39,510 nucleotides of DNA. Origin: Thermomonas sp. (GTDB taxonomy: Bacteria; Pseudomonadota; Gammaproteobacteria; Xanthomonadales; Xanthomonadaceae). Position 1 is the first letter of the stretch. Each line of letters starts with the position of its first letter. Below are positions 15,960-24,499 of this stretch, piece after piece. Below the pieces are notes generated by a model. The model saw nothing but the letters and a program-made list of their open reading frames with translations, ran no database searches and was not told the DNA's origin. The position numbers and the translations under genes are program-made. The stretch lies in NCBI RefSeq assembly GCF_019104945.1, contig NZ_JAHRWW010000040.1:1-39510 (forward strand). Direction: 5' to 3'.

Positions 15960-17693
15960 ATGGCCCGTATTCCTGACGCGTTTATCGACGAACTGCTCGC
16001 ACGTGCAGACATCGTCGAAGTTATTTCGGCGCGCGTCCAGCTCAAGCGCCAAGGTCGTGAGTTCGCCGCCTGCTGCCCATTTCACGACGAACGCTCCCCT
16101 AGCTTCACCGTCTCCCCGAATAAGCAGTTCTATCACTGCTTTGGCTGCGGCGCGCACGGTACTGCGCTGTCCTTTCTTATGCAGTATGACCGCCTCGAAT
16201 TTCTTGATGCGGTAGAAGAACTCGCGCGGCGTGTGGGCCTTGAAGTGCCGCGCGACACCCAGCAGCGCAACGTCAACCCGGATACGCGCGATCTTTACGG
16301 AGAGATGGAGGCGGCAGCTAGTTTTTTCCGCAGCCATCTGACGCAAAGCGATAAGGCCCGCGCTTACGTCAAAAAACGCGGCATTGCGCCTGAAGTGCTT
16401 GAACACTACGCCATCGGCTACGCGCCCGATGGCTTCTCCGCACTGCGCGACGCGCTCGGCACCGACCCTAGGCGCATGCAGCTACTAGAGCGCGGCGGCC
16501 TGTTCTCAAAAAATGATCGCGGCAATGTCTATGACAAATTCCGCGACAGGCTGATGTTTCCCATCCACGACCGGCGCGGCCGCGTGATCGCCTTCGGCGG
16601 CCGCGTGATCGACCCGGAAGATTCACCCAAATACCTCAACTCACCAGAAACCCCGCTGTTCCACAAAGGCCGCGAACTCTACGGTCTGTGGCAGGCGCGC
16701 CAAGCCAATCAGAAACTAGAGCGCCTGATTGTGGTGGAAGGCTATATGGATGTGGTTGCGCTGGCGCAGTACGGCATCGCGCAGGCAGTGGCCACGCTAG
16801 GCACCGCCACCACCCCCGAACACGCTGAACTGCTGTTTCGTAGCGCGCCCGATGTGTACTTCTGCTTCGACGGCGACCGCGCCGGCCGTGGCGCCGCGTG
16901 GAAAGCGCTGGAATCCGTGCTGCCGCGGCTGAAAGACGGGCGCCAAGCGTTCTTCTTGTTTTTACCCGACGGCGAAGACCCCGATTCACTGGTGCGCAAA
17001 GAAGGTGTGGAAGGGTTTAACGCCCAGCTCCACAGCGCGACGCCGCTATCCGAATTTTTCTACGCGCAGCTTTCCAGTGATGTGAACCTCACTTCGCTCG
17101 ATGGCAAAGCGCGCCTCGCCGAACGCTGCAAACCACTGCTGGCGCAAATTCCCGACGGTGCCTTCGGCGACTTAATGCGCCAGCGCCTCACCGAACTCAC
17201 TGGCGTGGGTGCCAGCACCAGCGCGGCACAGGTGCACGTCCCCACCCAGCGCATTGGCCGCGCCACGCGCAGCACACCGGGGCAAAAGCCCAGCCTCATC
17301 CGCACCGCCATCACCCACCTGCTGCAGCGCCCCAGCTTTGCTCTCGCCTTGCAAACACCCTATCGGTTTGCCGCCCTGCGTCAGCCCGGTATCGACCTGC
17401 TTGCCGAACTGGTCTTGCTGGTACGCGAACGCCCTGACATCAATACCGGCGCACTACTCGAACATTTCGCAGGCCGCGAAGAAGCGGTTTCATTACAAAA
17501 GCTCGCCCTGCAGGACCTACCGGGTGAAGAAGATGATCTGCGCATCGAATTTCTAGACGCCATCGCCCAGCTCGACAAGCAATTACTGCAGCAACGTATC
17601 GAAGAGCTGCAGCAGCAGCTGCACGCAGGCCAGCTCAGCGAGGATGACAAGCAGGAGCTGCGCGAATTACTGCAAGCGCGGCTCGCCCGTTAA
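15960..17693 (+). CDS. dnaG: DNA primase
   Basis: A 577-residue primase that makes RNA primers at the replication fork with DnaB helicase. The N-terminal zinc site is C39, H42, C60 and C63. The TOPRIM domain shows VEGYMDV and DGDRAGRGA, its metal-binding acidic residues. FAGRVIDPEDSPKYLNSPETPLF-like sequence (GGRVIDPEDSPKYLNSPET) marks the catalytic core. The Gln/Leu-rich C-terminal helices fit the DnaB-binding domain. rpoD, often next in this operon, is absent; a vapBC pair begins about 110 nt later. Confidence 0.97.
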   Translation: MARIPDAFIDELLARADIVEVISARVQLKRQGREFAACCPFHDERSPSFTVSPNKQFYHCFGCGAHGTALSFLMQYDRLEFLDAVEELARRVGLEVPRDTQQRNVNPDTRDLYGEMEAAASFFRSHLTQSDKARAYVKKRGIAPEVLEHYAIGYAPDGFSALRDALGTDPRRMQLLERGGLFSKNDRGNVYDKFRDRLMFPIHDRRGRVIAFGGRVIDPEDSPKYLNSPETPLFHKGRELYGLWQARQANQKLERLIVVEGYMDVVALAQYGIAQAVATLGTATTPEHAELLFRSAPDVYFCFDGDRAGRGAAWKALESVLPRLKDGRQAFFLFLPDGEDPDSLVRKEGVEGFNAQLHSATPLSEFFYAQLSSDVNLTSLDGKARLAERCKPLLAQIPDGAFGDLMRQRLTELTGVGASTSAAQVHVPTQRIGRATRSTPGQKPSLIRTAITHLLQRPSFALALQTPYRFAALRQPGIDLLAELVLLVRERPDINTGALLEHFAGREEAVSLQKLALQDLPGEEDDLRIEFLDAIAQLDKQLLQQRIEELQQQLHAGQLSEDDKQELRELLQARLAR

Positions 17694-17774
17694 GCCTTTA
17701 CTTTATGAAACGTGAGATTGATCCGGCAAGCCAGAAACTTCGCCGATTGAACGAATCACCACGCGTACTGTACG

Positions 17775-17804
17775 ATGTGTATAAACAAGCAGGAGCATAC
17801 ACAT
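17775..17804. promoter_or_regulatory. vapBC operator (inverted repeat over RBS and start codon)
   Basis: ATGTGTAT (17775-17782) and ATACACAT (17797-17804) form a perfect 8-bp inverted repeat with a 14-nt spacer. It encloses the AGGAG ribosome-binding site (17791-17795) and the first bases of the antitoxin ATG. A separate palindrome, CGTAC-T-GTACG (17764-17774), is adjacent. A weak promoter, TTGAAC (17747-17752) with TACGAT (17771-17776), would be covered by both. This fits autorepression by a VapBC complex, which is typical of type II modules. Confidence 0.7.
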
Positions 17805-17997
17805 GCGAACAAACATTGTTATTGATGATGCACTGATGCGCGACGCTTTGAAAGCGACAGGGGCGAAGACCAAACGCGAAGCTGTGGAACTTGGGTTGCG
17901 CACGTTGCTGCGGCTGAAGAAACAGCAGCAGATCAAGACACTACGGGGGCAAATTCCTTGGCAGGGTGACCTAGAGCGGATGAGGCTGGATCAGTGA
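17803..17997 (+). CDS. vapB: Type II antitoxin, VapB family
   Basis: A 64-residue antitoxin. The N-terminal MRTNIVIDDALMRDALKATG and TKREAVELGLRTLLRLKKQ form the ribbon-helix-helix-like DNA-binding segment of this VapB subgroup. The C-terminal RGQIPWQGDLERMR tail is the toxin-binding peptide. It neutralises the VapC encoded next and should repress its own promoter. Its TGA overlaps the toxin GTG by 4 nt (GTGA). By eye, base composition is less GC-rich than in the flanking genes, consistent with horizontal acquisition. Confidence 0.92.
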   Translation: MRTNIVIDDALMRDALKATGAKTKREAVELGLRTLLRLKKQQQIKTLRGQIPWQGDLERMRLDQ

Positions 17998-18395
17998 TTC
18001 TGGTCGACTCAAGTGTTTGGATTGACTACCTGCGCGGGGCAGAGACAAAGCAGGCCGAAAAGTTGGATAGCCTTCTGGGCATTGAGCCTCTGGCGGTGGG
18101 TGATCTAATTCTGGCAGAAGTGTTGCAAGGCACGACTTCGGACAAGCATTTCAAAGAGGTCAAACGCCTCATGACAAGTTTGGATGTGGTGCAACTTGGG
18201 GGATATGCAGTCGCAGTTGAGGCGGCTCAAAACTTCCGTACTTTGCGCGAAAAGGGCCTGACCGTACGCAAGACCATCGATTGCATCATTGCAACGCGCT
18301 GCATCATGGATGGCATGACACTGCTGCACAATGACCGTGACTTTGATGTTTTTGTCATCCACCTTGGCCTGAAATCTGTGTTTAAGCCAGCCTAA
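17994..18395 (+). CDS. vapC: Type II toxin VapC, PIN-domain ribonuclease
   Basis: A 133-residue PIN-domain nuclease, the toxin partner of VapB. The catalytic acidic residues are visible in VDSSVWIDYLRG (N-terminal Asp), LAEVLQG (Glu), TIDCIIATRC (Asp) and HNDRDFDVF (Asp). VapC toxins typically cut initiator tRNA or rRNA loops; the target here is unknown. It starts with GTG inside the antitoxin stop. No lesion is seen, so the module should be functional. It occupies the position after dnaG where rpoD is often found. Confidence 0.92.
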   Translation: MILVDSSVWIDYLRGAETKQAEKLDSLLGIEPLAVGDLILAEVLQGTTSDKHFKEVKRLMTSLDVVQLGGYAVAVEAAQNFRTLREKGLTVRKTIDCIIATRCIMDGMTLLHNDRDFDVFVIHLGLKSVFKPA

Positions 18396-18409
18396 CGGTA
18401 ACCTTCCCC

Positions 18410-19054
18410 CTACCGCACCTTTCGAAAGGTCAAATTCAACCGCTGCTCGCCCACTATGGGATGTCTTCCGGGCGGAACGGGAAGCACGCCGTGAAAGCGC
18501 ATTCGGTCTGCGCCGCCCCATACCACCACGTCACCATGTGCCACAGGCACGCGCAGCGTTTTATCGGCCCGCGCCATGCCGCCCCATAGAAACGTGGCGG
18601 GCAGCCCCAGCGACACCGATACGATAGGTGCTTGCGCGTCGTCTTCGTCACGGTCTTGGTGCAGGCTGAGCCGCGTGCCCGGCAGGTAGCGGTTGATCAG
18701 GCAGGCGTCGGGCCTGTGCTGCGGGAGTCCAGCCGCAGCGGCGGCGGCTTCGGCAAGCGCAAGAAAGCCGTTTGGAAAGGCGGGCCAAGGCACTTGCGTT
18801 TGTGGGTCCAGGGCAGCGTAACGGTAGCCTCTGCGGTCGCTCACCCAGCCAAGCGGGCCGCAGTTGGTCATCGCCACCTGCATCACATGCCCGCCCGGCG
18901 TTGTTAGGTTGCGAAACGGCGCGTGCGCCGTCACATCGTTAATCCCCTGAAGCAACTGCGTCACGTAGGGCAGTGCAAACCCGTGCAGCACGCAGGCCTG
19001 CGGGCCAAGCGCCGTGCGCTGCCCCGCAAGCGGCCCGGCAAACAAATCGCTCAT
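18410..19054 (-). CDS. alkB: DNA oxidative demethylase AlkB
   Basis: A 214-residue Fe(II)/2-oxoglutarate dioxygenase that removes 1-methyladenine and 3-methylcytosine from DNA and RNA. The iron ligands are H132, D134 and H188; the 2-oxoglutarate-binding arginines are R205 and R211 (RLNLTFR). All lie within about a residue of the E. coli AlkB positions. [17 protein letters not shown] is diagnostic. Its ATG overlaps the cyoE stop by 4 nt, so it is coupled to the heme O synthase gene rather than to ada or other adaptive-response genes. Confidence 0.93.
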   Translation of the reverse strand: MSDLFAGPLAGQRTALGPQACVLHGFALPYVTQLLQGINDVTAHAPFRNLTTPGGHVMQVAMTNCGPLGWVSDRRGYRYAALDPQTQVPWPAFPNGFLALAEAAAAAAGLPQHRPDACLINRYLPGTRLSLHQDRDEDDAQAPIVSVSLGLPATFLWGGMARADKTLRVPVAHGDVVVWGGADRMRFHGVLPVPPGRHPIVGEQRLNLTFRKVR

Positions 19055-19983
19055 GCTGGCTGCGGCACAAACTCCAGCGCGGAAACCGGCTCAAACAACG
19101 GCAGCAGCCAGTGGTCGGCAAGCAAGAACCCAAACAGGGCCATTAAATAAACGATGGAATACTTGAACGTGCGCATGGCAAAAAACTCATCCGGTGGATC
19201 CAGCAAACGCCACGCGTACCACAGGAACACGCCGCCCAGCACCAGTGCACCAAACAGATAGAACACGCCGCTCAGCCGCGTGGCCCATGGCAGCACCGTC
19301 ACCACCACCAACAGCACGGTGTACAGCAAAATTTGCCAGCGCGTGTACACCACACCGTGGGTTACCGGCAGCATGGGCACCAGCGCACGCGAATAATCTT
19401 CACGGCGGAAAATAGCGAGCGCCCAGAAGTGCGGCGGCGTCCAGACAAAAATAATCAGCACCAGCAGCAGGGCATGTGCCCAGTCCCACTGGCGCTGCAT
19501 GCCGGTAACGGCGGCCCAGCCCAACAGTGGCGGCACCGCGCCTGCCAGCCCGCCAATCACAATGTTTTGCGGTGTGGCGCGCTTCAAAAACCCTGTGTAG
19601 ATAATCGCGTAACCAATCAACCCGGCAAAGGTCAGTACGGCGCATATCCAATTAACCCACACCACCAAAATCAGCATCGACAGCACACCGAGTGCTAGCG
19701 CGAAGGTGAGCACCTGCACCGGGCGCAACGTTCCGGTAGCCAGCGGCCGGTCGGCGGTGCGCACCATCACTTTATCGATGCGCTGATCAAGCAAATGATT
19801 GATGGCCGCCGCGCTGCCTGCTGCCATCCAAATCCCCAAGCTACCCGCTACCAGTTGCAGCCACGGCCACGCATCGCCGGGGCGAATTGCAAGCAGCATG
19901 CCGATCATAGCGGTGAACACGATCAATGCCACGATGCGCGGCTTAGTCACAGCCCAATATTGGGATGCCAATGATTTACTCAT
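19051..19983 (-). CDS. cyoE: Heme O synthase (protoheme IX farnesyltransferase)
   Basis: A 310-residue UbiA-family membrane prenyltransferase (CyoE/CtaB) that attaches a farnesyl group to heme B to give heme O, the precursor of heme A for the aa3 oxidase. The signature [23 protein letters not shown] contains the Asp-rich prenyl-diphosphate site. A second Asp-containing loop ([18 protein letters not shown]) and about nine helices follow. It lies 3 nt after ctaA, its downstream pathway partner. Confidence 0.96.
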   Translation of the reverse strand: MSKSLASQYWAVTKPRIVALIVFTAMIGMLLAIRPGDAWPWLQLVAGSLGIWMAAGSAAAINHLLDQRIDKVMVRTADRPLATGTLRPVQVLTFALALGVLSMLILVVWVNWICAVLTFAGLIGYAIIYTGFLKRATPQNIVIGGLAGAVPPLLGWAAVTGMQRQWDWAHALLLVLIIFVWTPPHFWALAIFRREDYSRALVPMLPVTHGVVYTRWQILLYTVLLVVVTVLPWATRLSGVFYLFGALVLGGVFLWYAWRLLDPPDEFFAMRTFKYSIVYLMALFGFLLADHWLLPLFEPVSALEFVPQPA

Positions 19984-19986
19984 ACC

Positions 19987-21141
19987 TTATGCCTCCGGCA
20001 ATCGAATGCGCGCCAGCAGCGTGACCAGCACAAAGAGCAGCGCAGTCGCCCCAGCGTTGTGCAATACGGCCACCGGCAGCGGCAGCCCCAGCAGCACGTT
20101 CGACACGCCTAAGCCAAACTGCACGCAAATGAGCAAAGCCAGCAGCACACCCCAACCGCGCAACCCCGGCATCCGCAGCAGCTTGACCGCAAGCCCCAGC
20201 AGATAGCAGGTCACCACCACCGCCATCAGCCGGTGGGTTAATTGAATGGCGACCCGTGCCGTATTGTCGAGAATGCCGCCTTCATAATCCACGCCAATCC
20301 CGCGCCAAAGCACGAAGCCCTCCTTAAAATCATGCGCAGGCCACCACGCGCCAGCGCACTTAGGAAACTCTGCGCCACAGGCCAAGGCTGCGTAATTAGC
20401 GCTGGTCCAACCGCCCAACGCGATCTGCACACCCAGCAACAACAAGCCTGCCGCAACCAGCCAGCGCAGTTTCGGTGCCTCGGCGCTGTGCATGGGCAGC
20501 CCGGTCGCCCGCCATGCCATCCACACCAGCAGCGAGAACGTGGTTAAACCGCCCAGCAAATGCCCCATCACCACAATGGGTTTCAGCAGCCACGTTACCG
20601 TCCACATCCCCAGCAGCGCTTGAAAAATAATCGTTGCCAGCGTGATCGCACCCACCCGCGCCAAATCGATATTCGACCAGCGCAGCGCGCCCCATATCAG
20701 CAGCAGTTCGCCCAACACCGCCAACACCGATGCCCCTACGTGTTCGCCGCGCATATACAAGGGAATGGCCACGGCCACAAATAGCGAGGCGCCAATCACC
20801 TGCAACCAGCCCTGCGGGCGCTTGCGTGTCGCTAACAGCGCCAGCGCCAATACCAGCACGCCTAAGCTGCCTGCAATCATTCGGTGGAATTGTTCGCGCC
20901 ATGCTTTATCTGGCATCACAGGGCGAATGGCTGTAGCCGCGTGGTCCACCACTTGTTCCGCGTGGGTTGGCCACGCCACCTTGCCATAACAAGTAGGCCA
21001 ATCCGGGCAGCTCAAACCTGCATTGGATAAGCGCACAAACGCGCCAAATACGATGACGCAAGTCGCCAACAGCACCGCCAACCACGCGATACGGTGAAAA
21101 TGCCGAGATACATGTGGGTGCACGAAGGTCATCACGGTCAA
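19987..21141 (-). CDS. ctaA: Heme A synthase (COX15/CtaA family)
   Basis: A 384-residue, eight-helix membrane enzyme that oxidises the C8 methyl of heme O to a formyl group, making heme A. Conserved features include VRLSNAGLSCPDWPTCYG near the N terminus, EQFHRMIAGSLG with the heme-ligand His, VMGHLLGG, and QLTHRLMAV and VLHNAGATALL with the remaining His ligands. Its ATG overlaps the upstream stop by 4 nt. It is encoded with cyoE, SURF1 and the oxidase subunits, so heme A is made alongside the enzyme that uses it. Confidence 0.95.
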   Translation of the reverse strand: MTVMTFVHPHVSRHFHRIAWLAVLLATCVIVFGAFVRLSNAGLSCPDWPTCYGKVAWPTHAEQVVDHAATAIRPVMPDKAWREQFHRMIAGSLGVLVLALALLATRKRPQGWLQVIGASLFVAVAIPLYMRGEHVGASVLAVLGELLLIWGALRWSNIDLARVGAITLATIIFQALLGMWTVTWLLKPIVVMGHLLGGLTTFSLLVWMAWRATGLPMHSAEAPKLRWLVAAGLLLLGVQIALGGWTSANYAALACGAEFPKCAGAWWPAHDFKEGFVLWRGIGVDYEGGILDNTARVAIQLTHRLMAVVVTCYLLGLAVKLLRMPGLRGWGVLLALLICVQFGLGVSNVLLGLPLPVAVLHNAGATALLFVLVTLLARIRLPEA

Positions 21142-21719
21142 TTCACCCGCAGCAGACGCGCAAGATCGGTGCGCACATCCGCAGGGTCAAATCCGGGTGC
21201 ATAACGCAGCACCACAAACCCATGCGGATCGATCAGCCACACCGGCTCACCCTTGGTACGCTCCACGTCCCATTGTGCAAGCCCCGAGCGCAGTTTTTCA
21301 TCCACGACAATCTCACGCACCTCGGGCAAGCCTTGCAGCTGGGCAATCGATGCGCCGCCCCAAAGAATGTGCACGCGCTCCGACTCTTTACCCAGTAAGC
21401 GCCACACTTTGTCTAAGTTTTGGATCAACTGCGCGCAGCGCGTTTGCCCGGCCCCTTCGCAATTTTCTGGCAGCACCACCATGCGCCACAGCCTAGGTTC
21501 GGCATTCCATGCGTAAGGCGAACCGTCTTTTAGCACTGGCGTATAGCTGCGCAAGTCCCCGTAGGGCTGCAGCAGCTCGCCCCTATTCTTCATCCCGTCC
21601 GGCCGCCAGCCAGAAAAGCGCAACGCGCCCGCCACCAGCATGACACTAAAAAAAATTGCGAGGATCACAATCAGTGTTTTGCGATTATGCGCGCTGGGCG
21701 CTGAAACCAGTTCTGTCAT
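21138..21719 (-). CDS. SCO-like cytochrome oxidase cluster transmembrane protein
   Basis: A 193-residue protein with one N-terminal membrane helix (about 15-33) and a soluble domain on the periplasmic side. GEPVWLIDPHGFVVLRYAPG near the end resembles the thioredoxin-like fold of SCO1/TlpA relatives, with PHG near the usual SCO copper-ligand His region. The two cysteines are C87 and C95, spaced C-x7-C rather than the SCO C-x3-C, so copper binding is uncertain. It is found between SURF1 and ctaA in betaproteobacterial oxidase clusters. Its start overlaps the SURF1 stop and its stop overlaps the ctaA start. An assembly role is inferred from position. Confidence 0.75.
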   Translation of the reverse strand: MTELVSAPSAHNRKTLIVILAIFFSVMLVAGALRFSGWRPDGMKNRGELLQPYGDLRSYTPVLKDGSPYAWNAEPRLWRMVVLPENCEGAGQTRCAQLIQNLDKVWRLLGKESERVHILWGGASIAQLQGLPEVREIVVDEKLRSGLAQWDVERTKGEPVWLIDPHGFVVLRYAPGFDPADVRTDLARLLRVN

Positions 21720-22468
21720 GCGTTCTTCTTCTTGAATGTCATTACAGCGGCCACCACCAACACGCAGACCGCCAACCCAAACCACTGCACCGCATACCCC
21801 AAATGGCGCTCTGGCGTCATCGTATTGGCCAGTATCTCCAAATCCCTCTCCCCAGAGGCGAGCATAACCCCTGTATCACCATCGTGGCGCATCGGATCTA
21901 GCCGCAGTACGCGCGGCGCAATCGCGGCCTTCAGTTGTAACGCAGACACAATCGCGGCGAGGTCGGTACGCGCCATCAGCCAGCGCCCTTGGCCGCGCTG
22001 CGCCAACGCTTCACCATGCACTAAGCCTTCGGAAGGCGGCGTCGCCAGCATCCCGCGCACCATTTGCGCCCGCCCGGCAGCGCAGCGCGCTTTAGGTAGA
22101 TCGCGTCGTCCATCTAACGGCCACCAGCCTGCATCCAGTAGCAGTACCTGCACGCCGTCATCGGGAAAGAGTAGGCAATACATCCGCACACCGACGCGCC
22201 CATTGCGCTGCTGGTTATCCAGCCACAGCGTGGTGTCGCTCACATCGCCACGGCCTGCGGCCCAGTCGTAGTCACTTTTTTGCGCCGTCACCGACGCCAG
22301 CAGCAGCGGCTGTGGGTGCGCTTCATCCAAAGCGGTCTGCATGCGCGCCAGCATCGCCTGCTTTTCATGCATCCGTGTCAGCTGCCAGTGCCCAAGTGAA
22401 GCAAACCCACTAGCCACCAGCAGCGCGAGCAACCACCATAAAAAAATGGCCCGCACTCGGGTGCTCAC
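21716..22468 (-). CDS. SURF1 family cytochrome oxidase biogenesis protein
   Basis: A roughly 250-residue SURF1/Shy1 protein with one helix near each terminus around a periplasmic domain. It helps insert heme A into subunit I. Supporting segments are ASLGHWQLTRMHEKQAML after the first helix, the LLLDAGWWP motif in the middle (compare the family RGWVP), and HLGYAVQWFGLAV before the last helix. The GTG at 22468 is preferred; an ATG at 22507 is in frame but leaves only 15 nt to the divergent start at 22523. It begins a coupled run through the SCO-like gene, ctaA, cyoE and alkB. Confidence 0.88.
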   Translation of the reverse strand: MSTRVRAIFLWWLLALLVASGFASLGHWQLTRMHEKQAMLARMQTALDEAHPQPLLLASVTAQKSDYDWAAGRGDVSDTTLWLDNQQRNGRVGVRMYCLLFPDDGVQVLLLDAGWWPLDGRRDLPKARCAAGRAQMVRGMLATPPSEGLVHGEALAQRGQGRWLMARTDLAAIVSALQLKAAIAPRVLRLDPMRHDGDTGVMLASGERDLEILANTMTPERHLGYAVQWFGLAVCVLVVAAVMTFKKKNA

Positions 22469-22522
22469 CGCAACACCGCCTGTTGCTGTAATAATGCAGC
22501 TATCCACCTATTGGACTGATCC

Positions 22523-22753
22523 ATGAGCGACGCACTCAAGACCCTGCTCATCGTTGGTTTTCTTATACTCATTTTGTGGAATTTAGGCGCGGGCTTGTAT
22601 TACATGCTCACCGACAAGGGCAGCACGCGGCGCACAGTCAACGCACTCACCAAGCGCATCGTGCTGAGTATCGCGCTGATTCTGTTTATCATGCTCGCCA
22701 TCCACATGGGCTGGATCCAACCCCACGGCATTGGCCGCGCCCCAGCAGGGTGA
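22523..22753 (+). CDS. Twin transmembrane protein (DUF2909 family)
   Basis: A 76-residue protein of two hydrophobic helices, about 7-28 and 46-64, joined by a basic loop (DKGSTRRTVNALTKRI). The pattern WNLGAGLYYMLTDKGSTRRTVNALTKR fits the twin-transmembrane/DUF2909 family found in betaproteobacterial cox clusters. Its function is unknown; an oxidase-assembly role is assumed from conserved neighbourhood. It is the only plus-strand gene in the block, divergent from SURF1 and convergent with coxC. Confidence 0.85.
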   Translation: MSDALKTLLIVGFLILILWNLGAGLYYMLTDKGSTRRTVNALTKRIVLSIALILFIMLAIHMGWIQPHGIGRAPAG

Positions 22754-22778
22754 TCTGCAACGCGCGCTTCGCAGCAAG

Positions 22779-22807
22779 AACAAAGGCCGGCAATCCCGGC
22801 CTTTGTT
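22779..22807. terminator. Bidirectional terminator hairpin between DUF2909 gene and coxC
   Basis: AACAAAGGCCGG and CCGGCCTTTGTT form a perfect 12-bp stem around a 5-nt loop. It lies between two convergent genes. There is no long T run beyond the stem, so a dual-direction role is inferred from strength and position. Confidence 0.8.
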
Positions 22808-22846
22808 GCAAGATAACGCTAGGTTCTAAAACGCGCTGCATCCGTA

Positions 22847-23734
22847 TTACAGAACGTAGACAAACAGAAACAGCCCCAGCCAGACCACGTCGACGAAGTG
22901 CCAGTACCACGCGACTGCTTCAAAACCAAAGTGGTTGTCTTTATCGAAATGCCCCTTGGCGCAACGCAGCCACATCACCGCCAACATAATGGTGCCTAGC
23001 GTCACGTGCGCGCCATGGAAGCCGGTGAGCATAAAGAAGGTAGAACCGTAAATGCCCGAACCCAAGGTTAAATTCAGCGCGCCATAGGCGTGCATATATT
23101 CGGTGACTTGGAAATACAAGAACAGGCAGCCCAGCAACACCGTCAGCCCAAGGAAGAACGACAGCACGCCGCGCTTACCCGCCTTAAGCGCGTGGTGCGC
23201 AATCGTGATCGTGACACCCGAACTCAGCAGGATCAGCGTATTGAGCAGCGGCAGCCCCCATGCTGGAATGGTTTGGAAATCTCCGCCTACAGCCGATGGG
23301 CCGTTACTCGGCCAGCCCGCCGTAAAGCCGGGGTAGAGCAATTCATGCGTGGCCACACCGTGGCCTTCGCCACTAAGCCACGGCAGCGCAAACTGGCGTG
23401 CATAAAACAGCGCACTAAAAAACGCAGCAAAGAAAAAGACTTCGGAAAAAATGAACCACACCATGCCCAAGCGGAAGGAAATATCCACCTGCTTGTTGTA
23501 ATGGCCAGCGACTGATTCCCGAATGACGTCACCAAACCACCGGAACAGCACCGCGATAATCCCGGCGATACCGATAAAAAACACGGTGCGCCCCCAGCTG
23601 ACTTCATTAAGCCAGCAGGCAAAGCCCACCATGGTGATGAACATGGAAATCGAAGCAAACAGCGGCCATTTGCTGCTGTGTGGGACGAAGTAACTTCCTT
23701 CGGAGCTGCCCTGCTGGGCGTAGGCATCGGCCAT
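22847..23734 (-). CDS. coxC: Cytochrome c oxidase subunit III
   Basis: A 295-residue, seven-helix subunit III of the aa3-type oxidase. Supporting motifs are the N-terminal YFVPHSSKWPL, RLGMVWFIFSEVFFFAAFF (with the conserved Glu), LTGFHGAHVTLG and FGFEAVAWYWHFVDVVWLGLF. It stabilises the catalytic core and proton uptake. It is 29 nt after ctaG in the coxB-coxA-ctaG-coxC transcript and is followed by a strong hairpin. Confidence 0.97.
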   Translation of the reverse strand: MADAYAQQGSSEGSYFVPHSSKWPLFASISMFITMVGFACWLNEVSWGRTVFFIGIAGIIAVLFRWFGDVIRESVAGHYNKQVDISFRLGMVWFIFSEVFFFAAFFSALFYARQFALPWLSGEGHGVATHELLYPGFTAGWPSNGPSAVGGDFQTIPAWGLPLLNTLILLSSGVTITIAHHALKAGKRGVLSFFLGLTVLLGCLFLYFQVTEYMHAYGALNLTLGSGIYGSTFFMLTGFHGAHVTLGTIMLAVMWLRCAKGHFDKDNHFGFEAVAWYWHFVDVVWLGLFLFVYVL

Positions 23735-23763
23735 GGCGATCTTCCAGACGGTACGTGAAAAAG

Positions 23764-24348
23764 TTAAGGGGCAGCGCGAACTGCTCCAGCCTGGCCTTGC
23801 CCCGCTACAAGCGCAGCAGTTTGGGCCTCATTTTTGAAAAAGGTGTACGACAAGGTAATGGTCTTCACTCCTTTCGGAAGTGAAGGGTCCACGATGAAGC
23901 GCACCGGCATATCGCGCGACTCACCTGCCTGCAGCGCCTGCTCGGTAAAGCAAAAGCATTCGGTCTTATTGAAGTAGCCAGACGCGCGCGCCGGTGCCAC
24001 CGAGGGCACCGCGTTCCCAACAATGGCGCGATCCGACACGTTGCGCGCAAAAAATAGTGCTTGATATTCGCGCCCGAGCTGCACCCGCATCGTTTGCTGC
24101 TCGGGTGCAAATTTCCACGGCAGCTTGGAGTTCACCCCACCGTCGAATTGCACCGTGATCCAGCGCGCGTCGGGAGCAACGTCTTTCGCCACAGGAGCCA
24201 CGATCGCCCCCTGCTCCAGACGCACGCCGAACACCTTTTCACACGCGATGCGATACAGCGGCACCAGCGAGAAGGCGAACCCGAACGCTGCTAGCGATAC
24301 GCCAAGCAGTTTCCAGACGCCCATCTTGCTGATGCGAGATTCACTCAT
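23764..24348 (-). CDS. ctaG: Cytochrome c oxidase assembly protein CtaG/Cox11
   Basis: A 194-residue copper chaperone that delivers CuB to subunit I. It has one N-terminal membrane anchor (about 10-30) and a periplasmic Ig-like domain. The copper motif ECFCFTEQ (Cys-Phe-Cys) follows [15 protein letters not shown] and DPSLP near the end are family-typical. ATG 24348 overlaps the stop of the preceding small gene (ATGA) and removes a 22-residue upstream extension that is not conserved in character. Confidence 0.95.
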   Translation of the reverse strand: MSESRISKMGVWKLLGVSLAAFGFAFSLVPLYRIACEKVFGVRLEQGAIVAPVAKDVAPDARWITVQFDGGVNSKLPWKFAPEQQTMRVQLGREYQALFFARNVSDRAIVGNAVPSVAPARASGYFNKTECFCFTEQALQAGESRDMPVRFIVDPSLPKGVKTITLSYTFFKNEAQTAALVAGQGQAGAVRAAP

Positions 24349-24485
24349 GAGCGCAGCGCCATCATCGTGATGAAACCTGCATACAAGGCGATGACTACCC
24401 CAGCAAACAACCACGCAGTGCGCTTGGCGCGTTTACGACGCGCCTCCACTTCAGCGGCAGTTTGCGGTGGTAGCGAATCAACCAT
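24345..24485 (-). CDS. Cytochrome oxidase small assembly protein (tiny membrane peptide)
   Basis: A 46-residue peptide between coxA and ctaG: a short acidic/polar head, a basic patch ([10 protein letters not shown]) and one membrane helix ([21 protein letters not shown]). Similar tiny single-helix proteins occupy this slot in betaproteobacterial cox operons. Function is inferred from position only. The start at 24485 has GGAG upstream; an in-frame ATG at 24500 would overlap the coxA stop (TAATG) and add five residues. Its stop overlaps the ctaG start by 4 nt, so translation is coupled on both sides. Confidence 0.75.
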   Translation of the reverse strand: MVDSLPPQTAAEVEARRKRAKRTAWLFAGVVIALYAGFITMMALRS

Positions 24486-24499
24486 GGCCTGCATCTCCA

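Noticed and set aside
17694-18409. vapBC region as part of a larger mobile element
   Set aside because: No transposase, integrase, flanking direct repeats or tRNA was seen; only the two-gene module stands out.
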